A stretch of DNA of 5,527 nucleotides from an uncultured bacterium (lineage in GTDB: Bacteria > Bdellovibrionota_C > UBA2361 > SZUA-149 > CALKYB01), in the NCBI GenBank assembly GCA_938022485.1, contig CALIEE010000117.1, positions 1 to 5,527 on the forward strand, in the 5' to 3' direction. Made by a program: the position numbers and the translations under genes. Below are positions 1 through 5,525 of the stretch, piece by piece (within the stretch, counting starts at the first letter, position 1; every line of letters begins with the position of its first letter). Under the pieces are notes generated by a model. The model did no database searches. It was not told the DNA's origin and was given only the letters and a program-made list of their open reading frames with translations.

Positions 1-2
1 TA

Positions 3-496
3 GGAGCATCAAATCAAGTCACTTGTCTGGTTCCTTTCGGAATTGATGATGATCTTCTGGTCGGTCGAACCTTTGGCGACGTCATTGATATTGGACGAAA
101 CTCCCCTGGAAACTGGGGTAAGCTCGATATCGGTGGAAATATGTCCGCTTTACCCACTTTTGTTGACGCAATGATAAATGGAATTTGTGGTGTGGTTGTC
201 AACGTTGGGGACCAGTTCGACCCAGGCACAGGATTTGCCGGAATTCGCAATGGCTTTGATGGAAGAAAGCCTCAAACCCAATTGTAACCCTTCCCGTAGT
301 AGACCGTTTTGGAAACGGAAGCTCCCAGCAGTCAACAATAATGGGGTTCGTAGTAGTTGAGTTAGTGTCTCAAGGAAATCGTAATGGCGCTCATTGGAGC
401 GGGGAGATTCGGTTTTTAAACCGAACAACGGGCCTAGGTGCGACGGGTGCAATCCCGGGACCACCCTATGCCTCGAGTAGAGTTTTAGTAGAGTAA
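3..496 (+). CDS. TadG-like Flp pilus-assembly protein, 3' part, with an apparent -1 frame break
   Basis: This is the C-terminal part of a TadG-like protein of the Tad/Flp pilus system; the start lies off the left edge. Proteins of this family are anchored in the inner membrane by an N-terminal Tad helix and act in the periplasm during pilus assembly. From position 3 the frame reads GDVIDIGRNSPGNWGKLDIGG and then ICGVVVNVGDQFDPGTG, the pattern of the TadG C-terminal region (GNWG-x-LD, then a Cys followed by VxVGD). This frame stops at TAA 285-287. The family-like sequence continues in the -1 frame (open from 260) as ASNPIVTLPVVD, then TIMGFVVVEL and HWSGEIRF, to TAA 494-496. The joined product gives 164 visible residues. 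Loss of one A from the AAA run at 266-268 would explain the break; a sequencing error, a pseudogene or recoding are all possible. The stop is 39 bp before cpaB, consistent with an operon. The family call rests on remembered motifs, not a search. Confidence 0.68.
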
Positions 497-535
497 GTTT
501 AATTCATTTATAAACCATAATTAATAGAAAGACTT

Positions 536-1552
536 ATGAGTAGTTACTTTGGAAAAATGTCGCCGACTAAAGCTTATGCATATAAGATGCGCGCTGTAAT
601 TGCGGTACTAGCCCTAGCACTTTTTAGCTGTATAGGTATGATTTATTATCTTTCAGAAATGGTTGCTGACATCAGAGAAGCTAGCACTGAAATCAATACT
701 GCTAAGGACATAGAGCAAGATACTAGATCCGTTCTTGTCGCCAAAGGAAGAGTCGAAACCGGTCGTCGCCTTTCTCCCGAGTTCTTTGCCGTAAAGGCAA
801 TGCAGGCATCTCATGTTTCTGAAGGAATGATTATGGAGGCAGATTTACCCAGAGTCTCCACGATGTATTCAAGCGGTTTTATTTCGCCTGGAAGTCCTGT
901 TTTTGAAAACCAACTGACTACAGAGCCTCCTGTTCCAACATTCTACATCCCTGAAGGGTTCAGAGCCACCACGATCAATGTGGACTCTCGCTCGGGAGTC
1001 GAGGGCTTCGCCCGACCCGACAGTAGGGTAGATGTATTGTGGACCTATCAGGACAAGTTGGGAATGAAAATTAAAACACTCGTTCGTTTTGCAAAGGTGC
1101 TTTCTATTGGTGGTCAAACCAAAAGTAATAATTCCAATGCCCCTCTTCCTTCTGGTGACTTAACCACCACCGCAACTCTACTCGTTAAGGAAACAGAAGC
1201 GAAAGAGATTGAACTTGCCAGAAGTACTGGCAAACTTAGCCTATCCCTGGTTGGTGACTTTGAATCCATCGATACCACTGAGAGGGAAAGCATGGCTATT
1301 AGCTTCAATGAAATTTCGAGGGATGAGACTTTGAATGAAGGAAAACCCTACAGGCGCGAAGGCTTCCAGGGAGAGCTGTCGATGTTTGACCCGAATAAGG
1401 GAGAAAATGTAACTTTCAAATTGAGGGAAAATCGCTGGGAGCCCAAACCTAGAGAATTCTTTGAGAAGAAGTCTAACCTTGTCAGGCGAGCCAGTTTCAA
1501 TCCTCTCAAATCCTGGGTTAAGAGAAAGAGCACCGCCACTTTAAGAGACTAA
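536..1552 (+). CDS. cpaB: Flp pilus assembly protein CpaB/RcpC
   Basis: CpaB (RcpC) is an inner-membrane-anchored periplasmic protein of the Tad pilus machine. It is thought to work with the CpaC/RcpA secretin during passage of the Flp pilus through the envelope. The 338-residue product has a short cytoplasmic start with K17 and R19, one membrane helix at about residues 20-39, and a coiled linker to about 64. A SAF domain follows at about 66-128 (VLVAKGRVETGRRLSPEFF). The RcpC/CpaB domain spans about 140-255, with IPEGFRATTINVD, the hallmark GFARPDSRVDVLW at 157-169, and the ATLLVKETEAKEIELA strand-helix. A basic tail covers roughly 297-338, and the protein is somewhat longer than many family members. 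The start at 536 has only a weak purine stretch, AGAAAG at 526-531; M8 or M18 are possible alternatives, but 536 keeps a normal N-terminus. It lies 39 bp after the TadG-like gene, and no secretin gene follows, unlike the common cpaB-cpaC order. Confidence 0.93.
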   Translation: MSSYFGKMSPTKAYAYKMRAVIAVLALALFSCIGMIYYLSEMVADIREASTEINTAKDIEQDTRSVLVAKGRVETGRRLSPEFFAVKAMQASHVSEGMIMEADLPRVSTMYSSGFISPGSPVFENQLTTEPPVPTFYIPEGFRATTINVDSRSGVEGFARPDSRVDVLWTYQDKLGMKIKTLVRFAKVLSIGGQTKSNNSNAPLPSGDLTTTATLLVKETEAKEIELARSTGKLSLSLVGDFESIDTTERESMAISFNEISRDETLNEGKPYRREGFQGELSMFDPNKGENVTFKLRENRWEPKPREFFEKKSNLVRRASFNPLKSWVKRKSTATLRD

Positions 1553-1639
1553 AAATAGAAGTTTTAGTAAAGAATAAAAAGATTTACTTGGATCTTGAGT
1601 AAGTAAAACTAGTTATGTCACTTAGAAATCTGCTTTTTT

Positions 1640-1669
1640 TTGCATTCTATTAGAATTATCCGTCATAAT
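1640..1669 (+). promoter_or_regulatory. Possible sigma-70-type promoter for the acidic cysteine protein gene
   Basis: A -35-like TTGCAT at 1640-1645 and a -10-like CATAAT at 1664-1669 are separated by 18 bp. The -10 matches TATAAT at five of six positions; the -35 is weak, with only TTG conserved. Transcription would start near 1676 and give a leader of about 85 nt that contains the inverted repeat at 1699-1735. One TTCTATTA box lies in the spacer. In AT-rich DNA such matches arise easily, so this is a tentative call. Confidence 0.25.
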
Positions 1670-1698
1670 ATAAATGGACAGCGGTGTTATGGTTTATT

Positions 1699-1735
1699 AG
1701 GTTAATAGAATAGCTGTTCAAAGTTCTATTAATCT
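1699..1735. repeat. 12-bp inverted repeat in the leader of the acidic cysteine protein gene
   Basis: The left arm AGGTTAATAGAA (1699-1710) and right arm TTCTATTAATCT (1724-1735) are reverse complements at 11 of 12 positions, and the exception is a G-T wobble. The 13-nt spacer is 1711-1723. The structure ends 14 bp before the GGAG ribosome binding site of the gene at 1761. It could be a dyad operator for a dimeric regulator or an RNA hairpin in the 5' leader. No U tract follows directly, so it is unlikely to be a terminator of upstream transcription. Confidence 0.55.
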
Positions 1736-1749
1736 TGATTATGTTTTTT

Positions 1750-1753
1750 GGAG
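1750..1753 (+). promoter_or_regulatory. Ribosome binding site GGAG for the 1761 gene
   Basis: GGAG lies 7 nt before the ATG at 1761, which is optimal Shine-Dalgarno spacing and fixes this start. It is the clearest ribosome binding site in the window; the sites before cpaB and before the 2563 gene are weak. Confidence 0.7.
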
Positions 1754-1760
1754 AATAAGA

Positions 1761-2270
1761 ATGTCTAGATATTTTTTTGCAATATCACTTGCCAGCTGTC
1801 TGGTTTTTTCAACTACAGCTTTCGCCCAGAGTAGCTGTGTAACAGAGTTTCATACCACGCTTGAGGAAAGAAAAGCAGAAAGAACTGCTGCCAGAGAAGC
1901 CTTTCGTGAAGGTCTCACTAGTCAACGCGAATGTATGCAAGCTGCCACAGAATCTGCTTCCGATCTAAGTGGCAAAGAGAGAGCAATGGCTATGAAAGAA
2001 GCCAGGGTGACTTGCCGTGAAGAGTTCAAAACAACCAGAGAGACTCGAAAGACGACTCAAGCGGACATTAGATCAGCACATAAAGAAGCACTAAAAGCAA
2101 TGTTGGATTGTATGGGAGTCGACGGCGAGCAGGCTGAGGAAGTTATTGATGAAGTTGTAGATGGGGATGAAGAGGAGACCGAGGAAGAAGATATGGAAGG
2201 AGAAGCTGAAGAGGAGGCCGAGGAAGAAGATATGGAAGAAGAAGCTGAAGAGGACGCCGAGGAAGAATAG
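1761..2270 (+). CDS. Exported alpha-helical protein with four symmetric cysteines and a polyacidic tail; family not recognised
   Basis: I recognise no family for this 169-residue protein. A Sec signal peptide (MSRYFFAISLASCLVFSTTAFA) should be cut after A22, giving a mature N-terminus QSSC in the periplasm or outside. Cys13 is inside the signal and does not form a good lipobox. Residues 26-117 are rich in E, R, K, A and T and look almost wholly helical, with the only obvious break at DLSGKE (68-73). The mature cysteines are C26, C58, C85 and C117; the outer and inner pairs are centred on the same point, 71.5, as in a helical hairpin clamped by two disulfides. The tail from about 121 to 169 has 33 acidic residues in 49 and no Lys or Arg after K112; it includes two 13-residue repeats. 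Such a tail could bind cations or a basic partner, which is inference. The gene has its own strong ribosome binding site and terminator, so it is probably a single-gene unit. Confidence 0.85.
   Translation: MSRYFFAISLASCLVFSTTAFAQSSCVTEFHTTLEERKAERTAAREAFREGLTSQRECMQAATESASDLSGKERAMAMKEARVTCREEFKTTRETRKTTQADIRSAHKEALKAMLDCMGVDGEQAEEVIDEVVDGDEEETEEEDMEGEAEEEAEEEDMEEEAEEDAEEE
2184..2261 (+). repeat. Two tandem 39-bp repeats coding the acidic tail
   Basis: Copies at 2184-2222 and 2223-2261 match at 37 of 39 bases, in frame. Each encodes a 13-residue unit: EEDMEGEAEEEAE (residues 142-154), then EEDMEEEAEEDAE (155-167). The near-identity at DNA level points to a recent duplication or a copy-number-variable site. 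Confidence 0.9.
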
Positions 2271-2331
2271 TAGAAATTAGTCAAAGTTCCCTTTTCTGAT
2301 ATTTAGTTAATCAGATTAATATAACTTTAGT

Positions 2332-2367
2332 ATGGCACTCAGAGTATTTCACTTTGAGTGCCATTTT
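2332..2367 (+). terminator. Strong rho-independent terminator after the acidic cysteine protein gene
   Basis: A stem of 14 pairs joins 2332-2345 (ATGGCACTCAGAGT) to 2351-2364 (ACTTTGAGTGCCAT), with one G-U pair and a five-base loop ATTTC. TTTT at 2364-2367 begins at the last pair of the stem. It lies 62 bp after the stop at 2270. The upstream flank has no matching long A run, so it should act mainly on the plus strand. Confidence 0.85.
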
Positions 2368-2562
2368 AGTATTCAGGATTGACTCTTTCTTGATGAGTTT
2401 GCGCCTGACTCTGAGGAGTTTTAGTTACTCTAGTTACCCCTGATCGGCTTTTACCCCCACTAGTTCTAGATACTTGATTCGCTTAGCCAATTTAAAGTAA
2501 AACTTTAAGCAGGTACAGGGGGCTACAGGATCGAATAATTCAGACCTCAATGAAAATTAAGA
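2368..2562. other. Non-coding region upstream of the orphan membrane protein gene
   Basis: Past the terminator, about 195 bp carry no credible reading frame. I see the first copy of a 23-bp direct repeat (2407-2429), a small perfect inverted repeat TTAAAGT-aaa-ACTTTAA (2492-2508), and a possible -35 TTGATT (2474-2479) with a poor -10 TAAAAC (2498-2503) at 18 bp. CCCCTG at 2437-2442 can pair with CAGGGG at 2516-2521, but over too great a distance to weigh much. A promoter for the next gene must lie here if it is expressed, because the terminator precedes it, but I cannot place it with confidence. Confidence 0.4.
2407..2429 (+). repeat. Imperfect 23-bp direct repeat, copy 1
   Basis: This sequence begins GACTCTGAGGAGTT and matches positions 3552-3574 at 20 of 23 bases, with the first 14 identical. 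The core ACTC-tgag-GAGT can also fold as a 4-bp mini-hairpin. The two copies lie on either side of the gene at 2563-3552. Confidence 0.6.
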
Positions 2563-3552
2563 ATGTCTAGATTGAAGCAAGTCCTCTCACTGCTAATCTG
2601 CTTATCTTTATGCTTTGGACTTGGTCTTGCAGCCGCTATGGGTGGAGGAATAGTTCATGGCTGGGAGCATCAACCGGCGATAGCACTAACCTTAGCAGGT
2701 CTGGGCTGTGGAGCTATTCTAATTAGTTTTTACTTATCTGGGTTAAAACTTTTTTGGCCATTCATTTCAGCCTTCTGTCTGATTCCCTTGATACTATTCA
2801 TTCCAGCGAAACTCGGATCTTATATCTATAAAATCGATTCTGATTATAAATTGAGACACACTATTGTGTCTGGAGTGAAAGATCGCCCAAAAGTTTCACC
2901 AAATGGAAATCAAATCGGTATTCGGGTTAGTTTCTCAGTGATCTTTCCCAAGAAAGACTATTACTCAATATTTCCAGTTGTAAGGCCCAGTGAAAGATTA
3001 TCGCGATATATACGAAACAAGTCGAGCGAGCTTTTCGAACAGTATTTAGAAAAAAACTCATATTACTCAGCAAATTTACGTATTCTTGAACGCTCGGTAA
3101 CCCCATTTCCTAAATTTTTAAACTCTCCATTTTCAGAAAAAGATTTTGAGGAAATACCAACTAGCGGACTTATTTTCGACAAAGATGTAGAATATAAATT
3201 TGACGTTACTTTAGTGCCACTGTTCGTACGCGGAGTTAAACCATCAAATAATAATTCTTTGTGCCTAGCCAACACAAAGAACACTCAGGAGTATGGTTTA
3301 GAAACAAGCTATTCTTGGCAAGCTCATGCCAATACATTCTTCCCCTACGAGATTTATATCAATGACACAAACTATGGTAGCCACAGGGGACCCGACAGAG
3401 TCACCCAGAACAATTATAGTCCTTCTGTTTTCTACGAAGGAGTATTGAACGAACAACTCTCATTTTGTAAATCGACGACTCCGACTCCTGAATCTCTTTC
3501 CTACAGTCGGGAGGAGACAGGATCGATCTTACTAAATAAAGTGTGTACCTAG
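2563..3552 (+). CDS. Orphan membrane protein: three N-terminal helices and a large extracytoplasmic domain
   Basis: I recognise no family for this 329-residue protein. Three hydrophobic segments lie at about residues 7-31, 38-58 and 63-82. R3 and K5 before the first and K62 before the third suggest the N-terminus is inside and the remaining ~245 residues lie outside the inner membrane. That domain looks beta-rich and aromatic-rich (for example IGIRVSFSVIFPKKDYYSIF, and YEIYINDTNYG near 262-272). It has three cysteines, C234, C302 and C328, the last one residue before the C-terminus. No catalytic motif is visible. The start at 2563 has no good Shine-Dalgarno sequence, only a nearby AAG, so translation may be weak; no better in-frame start is seen. 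The gene stands alone after a terminator, is convergent with the minus-strand gene (56 bp apart), and appears more AT-rich than that gene. A transport, sensing or cell-envelope role would be a guess. Confidence 0.8.
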   Translation: MSRLKQVLSLLICLSLCFGLGLAAAMGGGIVHGWEHQPAIALTLAGLGCGAILISFYLSGLKLFWPFISAFCLIPLILFIPAKLGSYIYKIDSDYKLRHTIVSGVKDRPKVSPNGNQIGIRVSFSVIFPKKDYYSIFPVVRPSERLSRYIRNKSSELFEQYLEKNSYYSANLRILERSVTPFPKFLNSPFSEKDFEEIPTSGLIFDKDVEYKFDVTLVPLFVRGVKPSNNNSLCLANTKNTQEYGLETSYSWQAHANTFFPYEIYINDTNYGSHRGPDRVTQNNYSPSVFYEGVLNEQLSFCKSTTPTPESLSYSREETGSILLNKVCT

Positions 3553-3574
3553 ACTCTGAGGAGTTCTAACTACT
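3552..3574 (+). repeat. Imperfect 23-bp direct repeat, copy 2
   Basis: This is the second copy of the 2407-2429 sequence (20 of 23 bases). It begins on the last base of the TAG stop of the orphan membrane gene and fills much of the 56-bp gap between the convergent genes. No convincing bidirectional terminator is visible in this gap. Confidence 0.6.
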
Positions 3575-3608
3575 ACAGAGCCTGGCACAGAAACAATTCT
3601 TCAGACAT

Positions 3609-5525
3609 TTACCTGAGTGGTGTCGAGATTCTGTAACTACCCTCCCTTCCCTGGCGCACTACTGAGCCTGTCACAGAATTAACATTTGTTGGAGTAACTA
3701 CCACTTGACCAAATACGTCTTGCTCATCAACAGCGCAAAGGTCAAACTCGAACACTCCGTTTGCTGGAACTGTCTCAGCTTGAGATGTAATGACCTGCGT
3801 GCCATCAAAGCGAGTCGCATCAATCATTATGCTTTCCGGCGACGAGGTAGCATTTGCCACTAGCAAGCTACAGCCCTGATTTAAGAAGGTATTATAGCTA
3901 CCACGAATATCAGCTCCCAGAGCTTCTGCTGTTGGAACATTGTAAAGGTTATTAACTCCGGCGGTCGAGGTTCTGCCATACTGCATCACCGTTGAAACTA
4001 CCATACCATCCCCTAAGGCCTGCACACTTGCTTGACCCAGGGAGTCGACCAAACTGCCATCCAAAATTATATGCTGCGTGGCATAAGCTGGCAGATTAAC
4101 GACTCTGTTTAGAACCTCTACTCCAGCACTATCAGTTACGACTATACTTACATCCGTCGCCGTAGATTCAGGATTCGACACCTCCACTACAGAGGTCAGT
4201 CCCCGAGTATCCGCTGTTGCTGTACGAGTTCGTAATGAGCCTTTCTTCCCTGGAAGAGACACTGCTTCCTCCACTCTTGCTGCTGGTGTTGGACCAGCAT
4301 AGACATAACGGGTCAGTCTTACTCTAAACTGCGCTGACCGATTATCTGGTCGCCACTCTACTATTCCAACCTGGTTTGCTCCAAACTCATGGACACCTAT
4401 GTCTATTCGTCTCCCCTCCTCTAGAGTAAGATTCTCACTTCCAAGAACCGTTCCATCAGCTCCGTAGACAAAGACCATTCCAGATTGCGCGGTAGTTTCA
4501 GAATTGACAATTGTAAACCAGTTAGCCGCGAAATTGCCTAAATCAGCTGGGTCAAGACTTGGGTGAAAGGTATTATACTGCGCAAAAACTGAACCAGTTG
4601 AGGCATTTTCAAATGGCATAGCTATTACATAGTCAAAACCTCCAACTCCATCTGGGTGATAGTGAAGCATACGACCGTCTACATCTCCTGCCATCTGGCT
4701 CATCGTCTCTGGATCAACTATGTTTGCACAAACTGTTCCAGTCGCATCAGTGCTCCAGCCTCCGATGTCGTGAACTAGAACGTCACTCTGGGCTCCAGGG
4801 AGAATCGAAGAAGATGTCATACCCTGAGCCGCACCAAAGAAGTCAAAAAGAGTCAACTCCACCTGGCGATTACTTGTTGTCAGATTGACGAACTCGGCAA
4901 TGTTTATAGTCTGACCAATAAAGCCATTCCACTCAGCGCAGAAGTTATCAATTAGATTAAATATTGAGCTTGAGGCATCAACTGGATCTGAACCGTCAAC
5001 TACTTCCTGTCCATCCGGAGTTCCATCTCCATCAGAGTCTGGATTATTCGGATCCGTTCCTAAGGCAATCTCTTCAGCGTCCGTTAGTCCATCCATGTCA
5101 CTGTCCCCAAGAACTCCTCTCCCTTGAATAGTGAAGGTATAGGGATTCTCATCTAAATCATCATTTGCAATGCTAACTGTTGCAACCTTCACCCCAGCAG
5201 ATCCTGGATCAAAGGTAATCTCAAAGCTGGTAGTGCTGGAAGGTTCCACCTGTGCAGCTGGCTCAGCTGTGACTGTAAAGTCAGCAGCATCCGCTCCCCC
5301 AATTTCAACTAGTGGTAGCTCACCTGTCAGGTTTAGCTCCAGGTTACCAAGATTTTCAACCGTAAATGTATGAACTTCTGTTTCACCATCAACTACGACA
5401 TCCCCAAAGTCCGTATCATTGGCAACTTCTGCAGTGGTCTCACCGCTGGCAATCGACTGACCATTACCCTGGATCTCTATTTCCGCTTCGGTTCCTCTTC
5501 CCTGAATAGTGAAGGTATAAGGATT
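3609..5525 (-). CDS. Secreted or surface protein with choice-of-anchor-D and TSP3-type calcium repeats, 3' part
   Basis: The reading frame is open from the right edge to TAA at 3609-3611, giving 638 visible residues; the start is outside. A GTG at 5247-5249 is an internal valine codon, not a start, because the domain runs through it. In visible numbering, 1-11 end one choice-of-anchor-D (ASH/HYDIN-like beta-sandwich) domain and about 15-137 form a complete one, with DFGDV near 39, TFTVEN, FDPGS and the closing NPYTFTIQGRG. Two Asp-rich TSP3-like calcium loops follow: DSDMDG at 141-146 and DSDGDG at 163-168, each with a downstream D and E. Residues about 180-638 are an unassigned region that I read as four degenerate beta-sandwich units, with cysteines at 196, 266, 552 and 597. 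Proteins of this build are exported and act as adhesins or cell-surface scaffolds; substrate and anchor cannot be told, and no sorting tag is seen at the C-terminus (SYRISTPLR). Confidence 0.88.
   Translation of the reverse strand, partial: NPYTFTIQGRGTEAEIEIQGNGQSIASGETTAEVANDTDFGDVVVDGETEVHTFTVENLGNLELNLTGELPLVEIGGADAADFTVTAEPAAQVEPSSTTSFEITFDPGSAGVKVATVSIANDDLDENPYTFTIQGRGVLGDSDMDGLTDAEEIALGTDPNNPDSDGDGTPDGQEVVDGSDPVDASSSIFNLIDNFCAEWNGFIGQTINIAEFVNLTTSNRQVELTLFDFFGAAQGMTSSSILPGAQSDVLVHDIGGWSTDATGTVCANIVDPETMSQMAGDVDGRMLHYHPDGVGGFDYVIAMPFENASTGSVFAQYNTFHPSLDPADLGNFAANWFTIVNSETTAQSGMVFVYGADGTVLGSENLTLEEGRRIDIGVHEFGANQVGIVEWRPDNRSAQFRVRLTRYVYAGPTPAARVEEAVSLPGKKGSLRTRTATADTRGLTSVVEVSNPESTATDVSIVVTDSAGVEVLNRVVNLPAYATQHIILDGSLVDSLGQASVQALGDGMVVSTVMQYGRTSTAGVNNLYNVPTAEALGADIRGSYNTFLNQGCSLLVANATSSPESIMIDATRFDGTQVITSQAETVPANGVFEFDLCAVDEQDVFGQVVVTPTNVNSVTGSVVRQGREGSYRISTPLR
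5116..5149 (-). repeat. 34-bp repeat marking a choice-of-anchor-D domain end, copy 1
   Basis: It matches 5494-5527 at 31 of 34 bases, with copies exactly 378 bp (126 codons) apart. It encodes the closing strand of the domain, NPYTFTIQGRG. The spacing gives the domain repeat period and implies further copies beyond the right edge. Confidence 0.85.

Larger units (their letters stand above)
1553..1760. other. Intergenic region between cpaB and the acidic cysteine protein gene
   Basis: This is 208 bp of AT-rich non-coding DNA. It holds a weak AT-only hairpin just after cpaB (TTTACTT at 1583-1589 pairing with AAGTAAA at 1601-1607, 11-nt loop, no U tract), which is at best a poor terminator. It also holds a run of eight T at 1634-1641, a possible promoter near 1640-1669, and a 12-bp inverted repeat at 1699-1735. 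The box TTCTATTA occurs at 1645-1652 and 1724-1731, and in inverted form at 1703-1710. Confidence 0.6.

Noticed and set aside
304..318. Perfect 6-bp hairpin as a stimulator of programmed frameshifting
   Set aside because: It is about 35 nt after the possible slip site, much farther than usual stimulators, and its 3-nt loop and coding content suggest chance.
178..360. Plus-strand 60-codon open frame
   Set aside because: It overlaps the TadG-like gene in the third frame, while the other two frames carry the family-like sequence on either side of the frame break.
1583..1607. Hairpin after cpaB as a terminator
   Set aside because: A 7-bp stem with five A-T pairs and an 11-nt loop, with no following U tract, is too weak to call.
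2057..2284. Minus-strand serine-rich open frame
   Set aside because: It is the antisense of the GAA/GAG/GAG-GCC acidic repeats; poly-Glu codons read as poly-Ser on the other strand. No ribosome binding site and no independent support.
3553..3608. Bidirectional terminator between the convergent genes
   Set aside because: Only 4-5 bp stems can be formed and no T or A tracts flank them.
3609..5249. GTG at 5247-5249 as start of the minus-strand gene
   Set aside because: The frame is open to the window edge, and the choice-of-anchor-D domain continues across this codon, so it is an internal valine.
5170..5373. Plus-strand open frame opposite the calcium-repeat protein
   Set aside because: It is antisense to well-recognised choice-of-anchor-D coding sequence and has no family resemblance.
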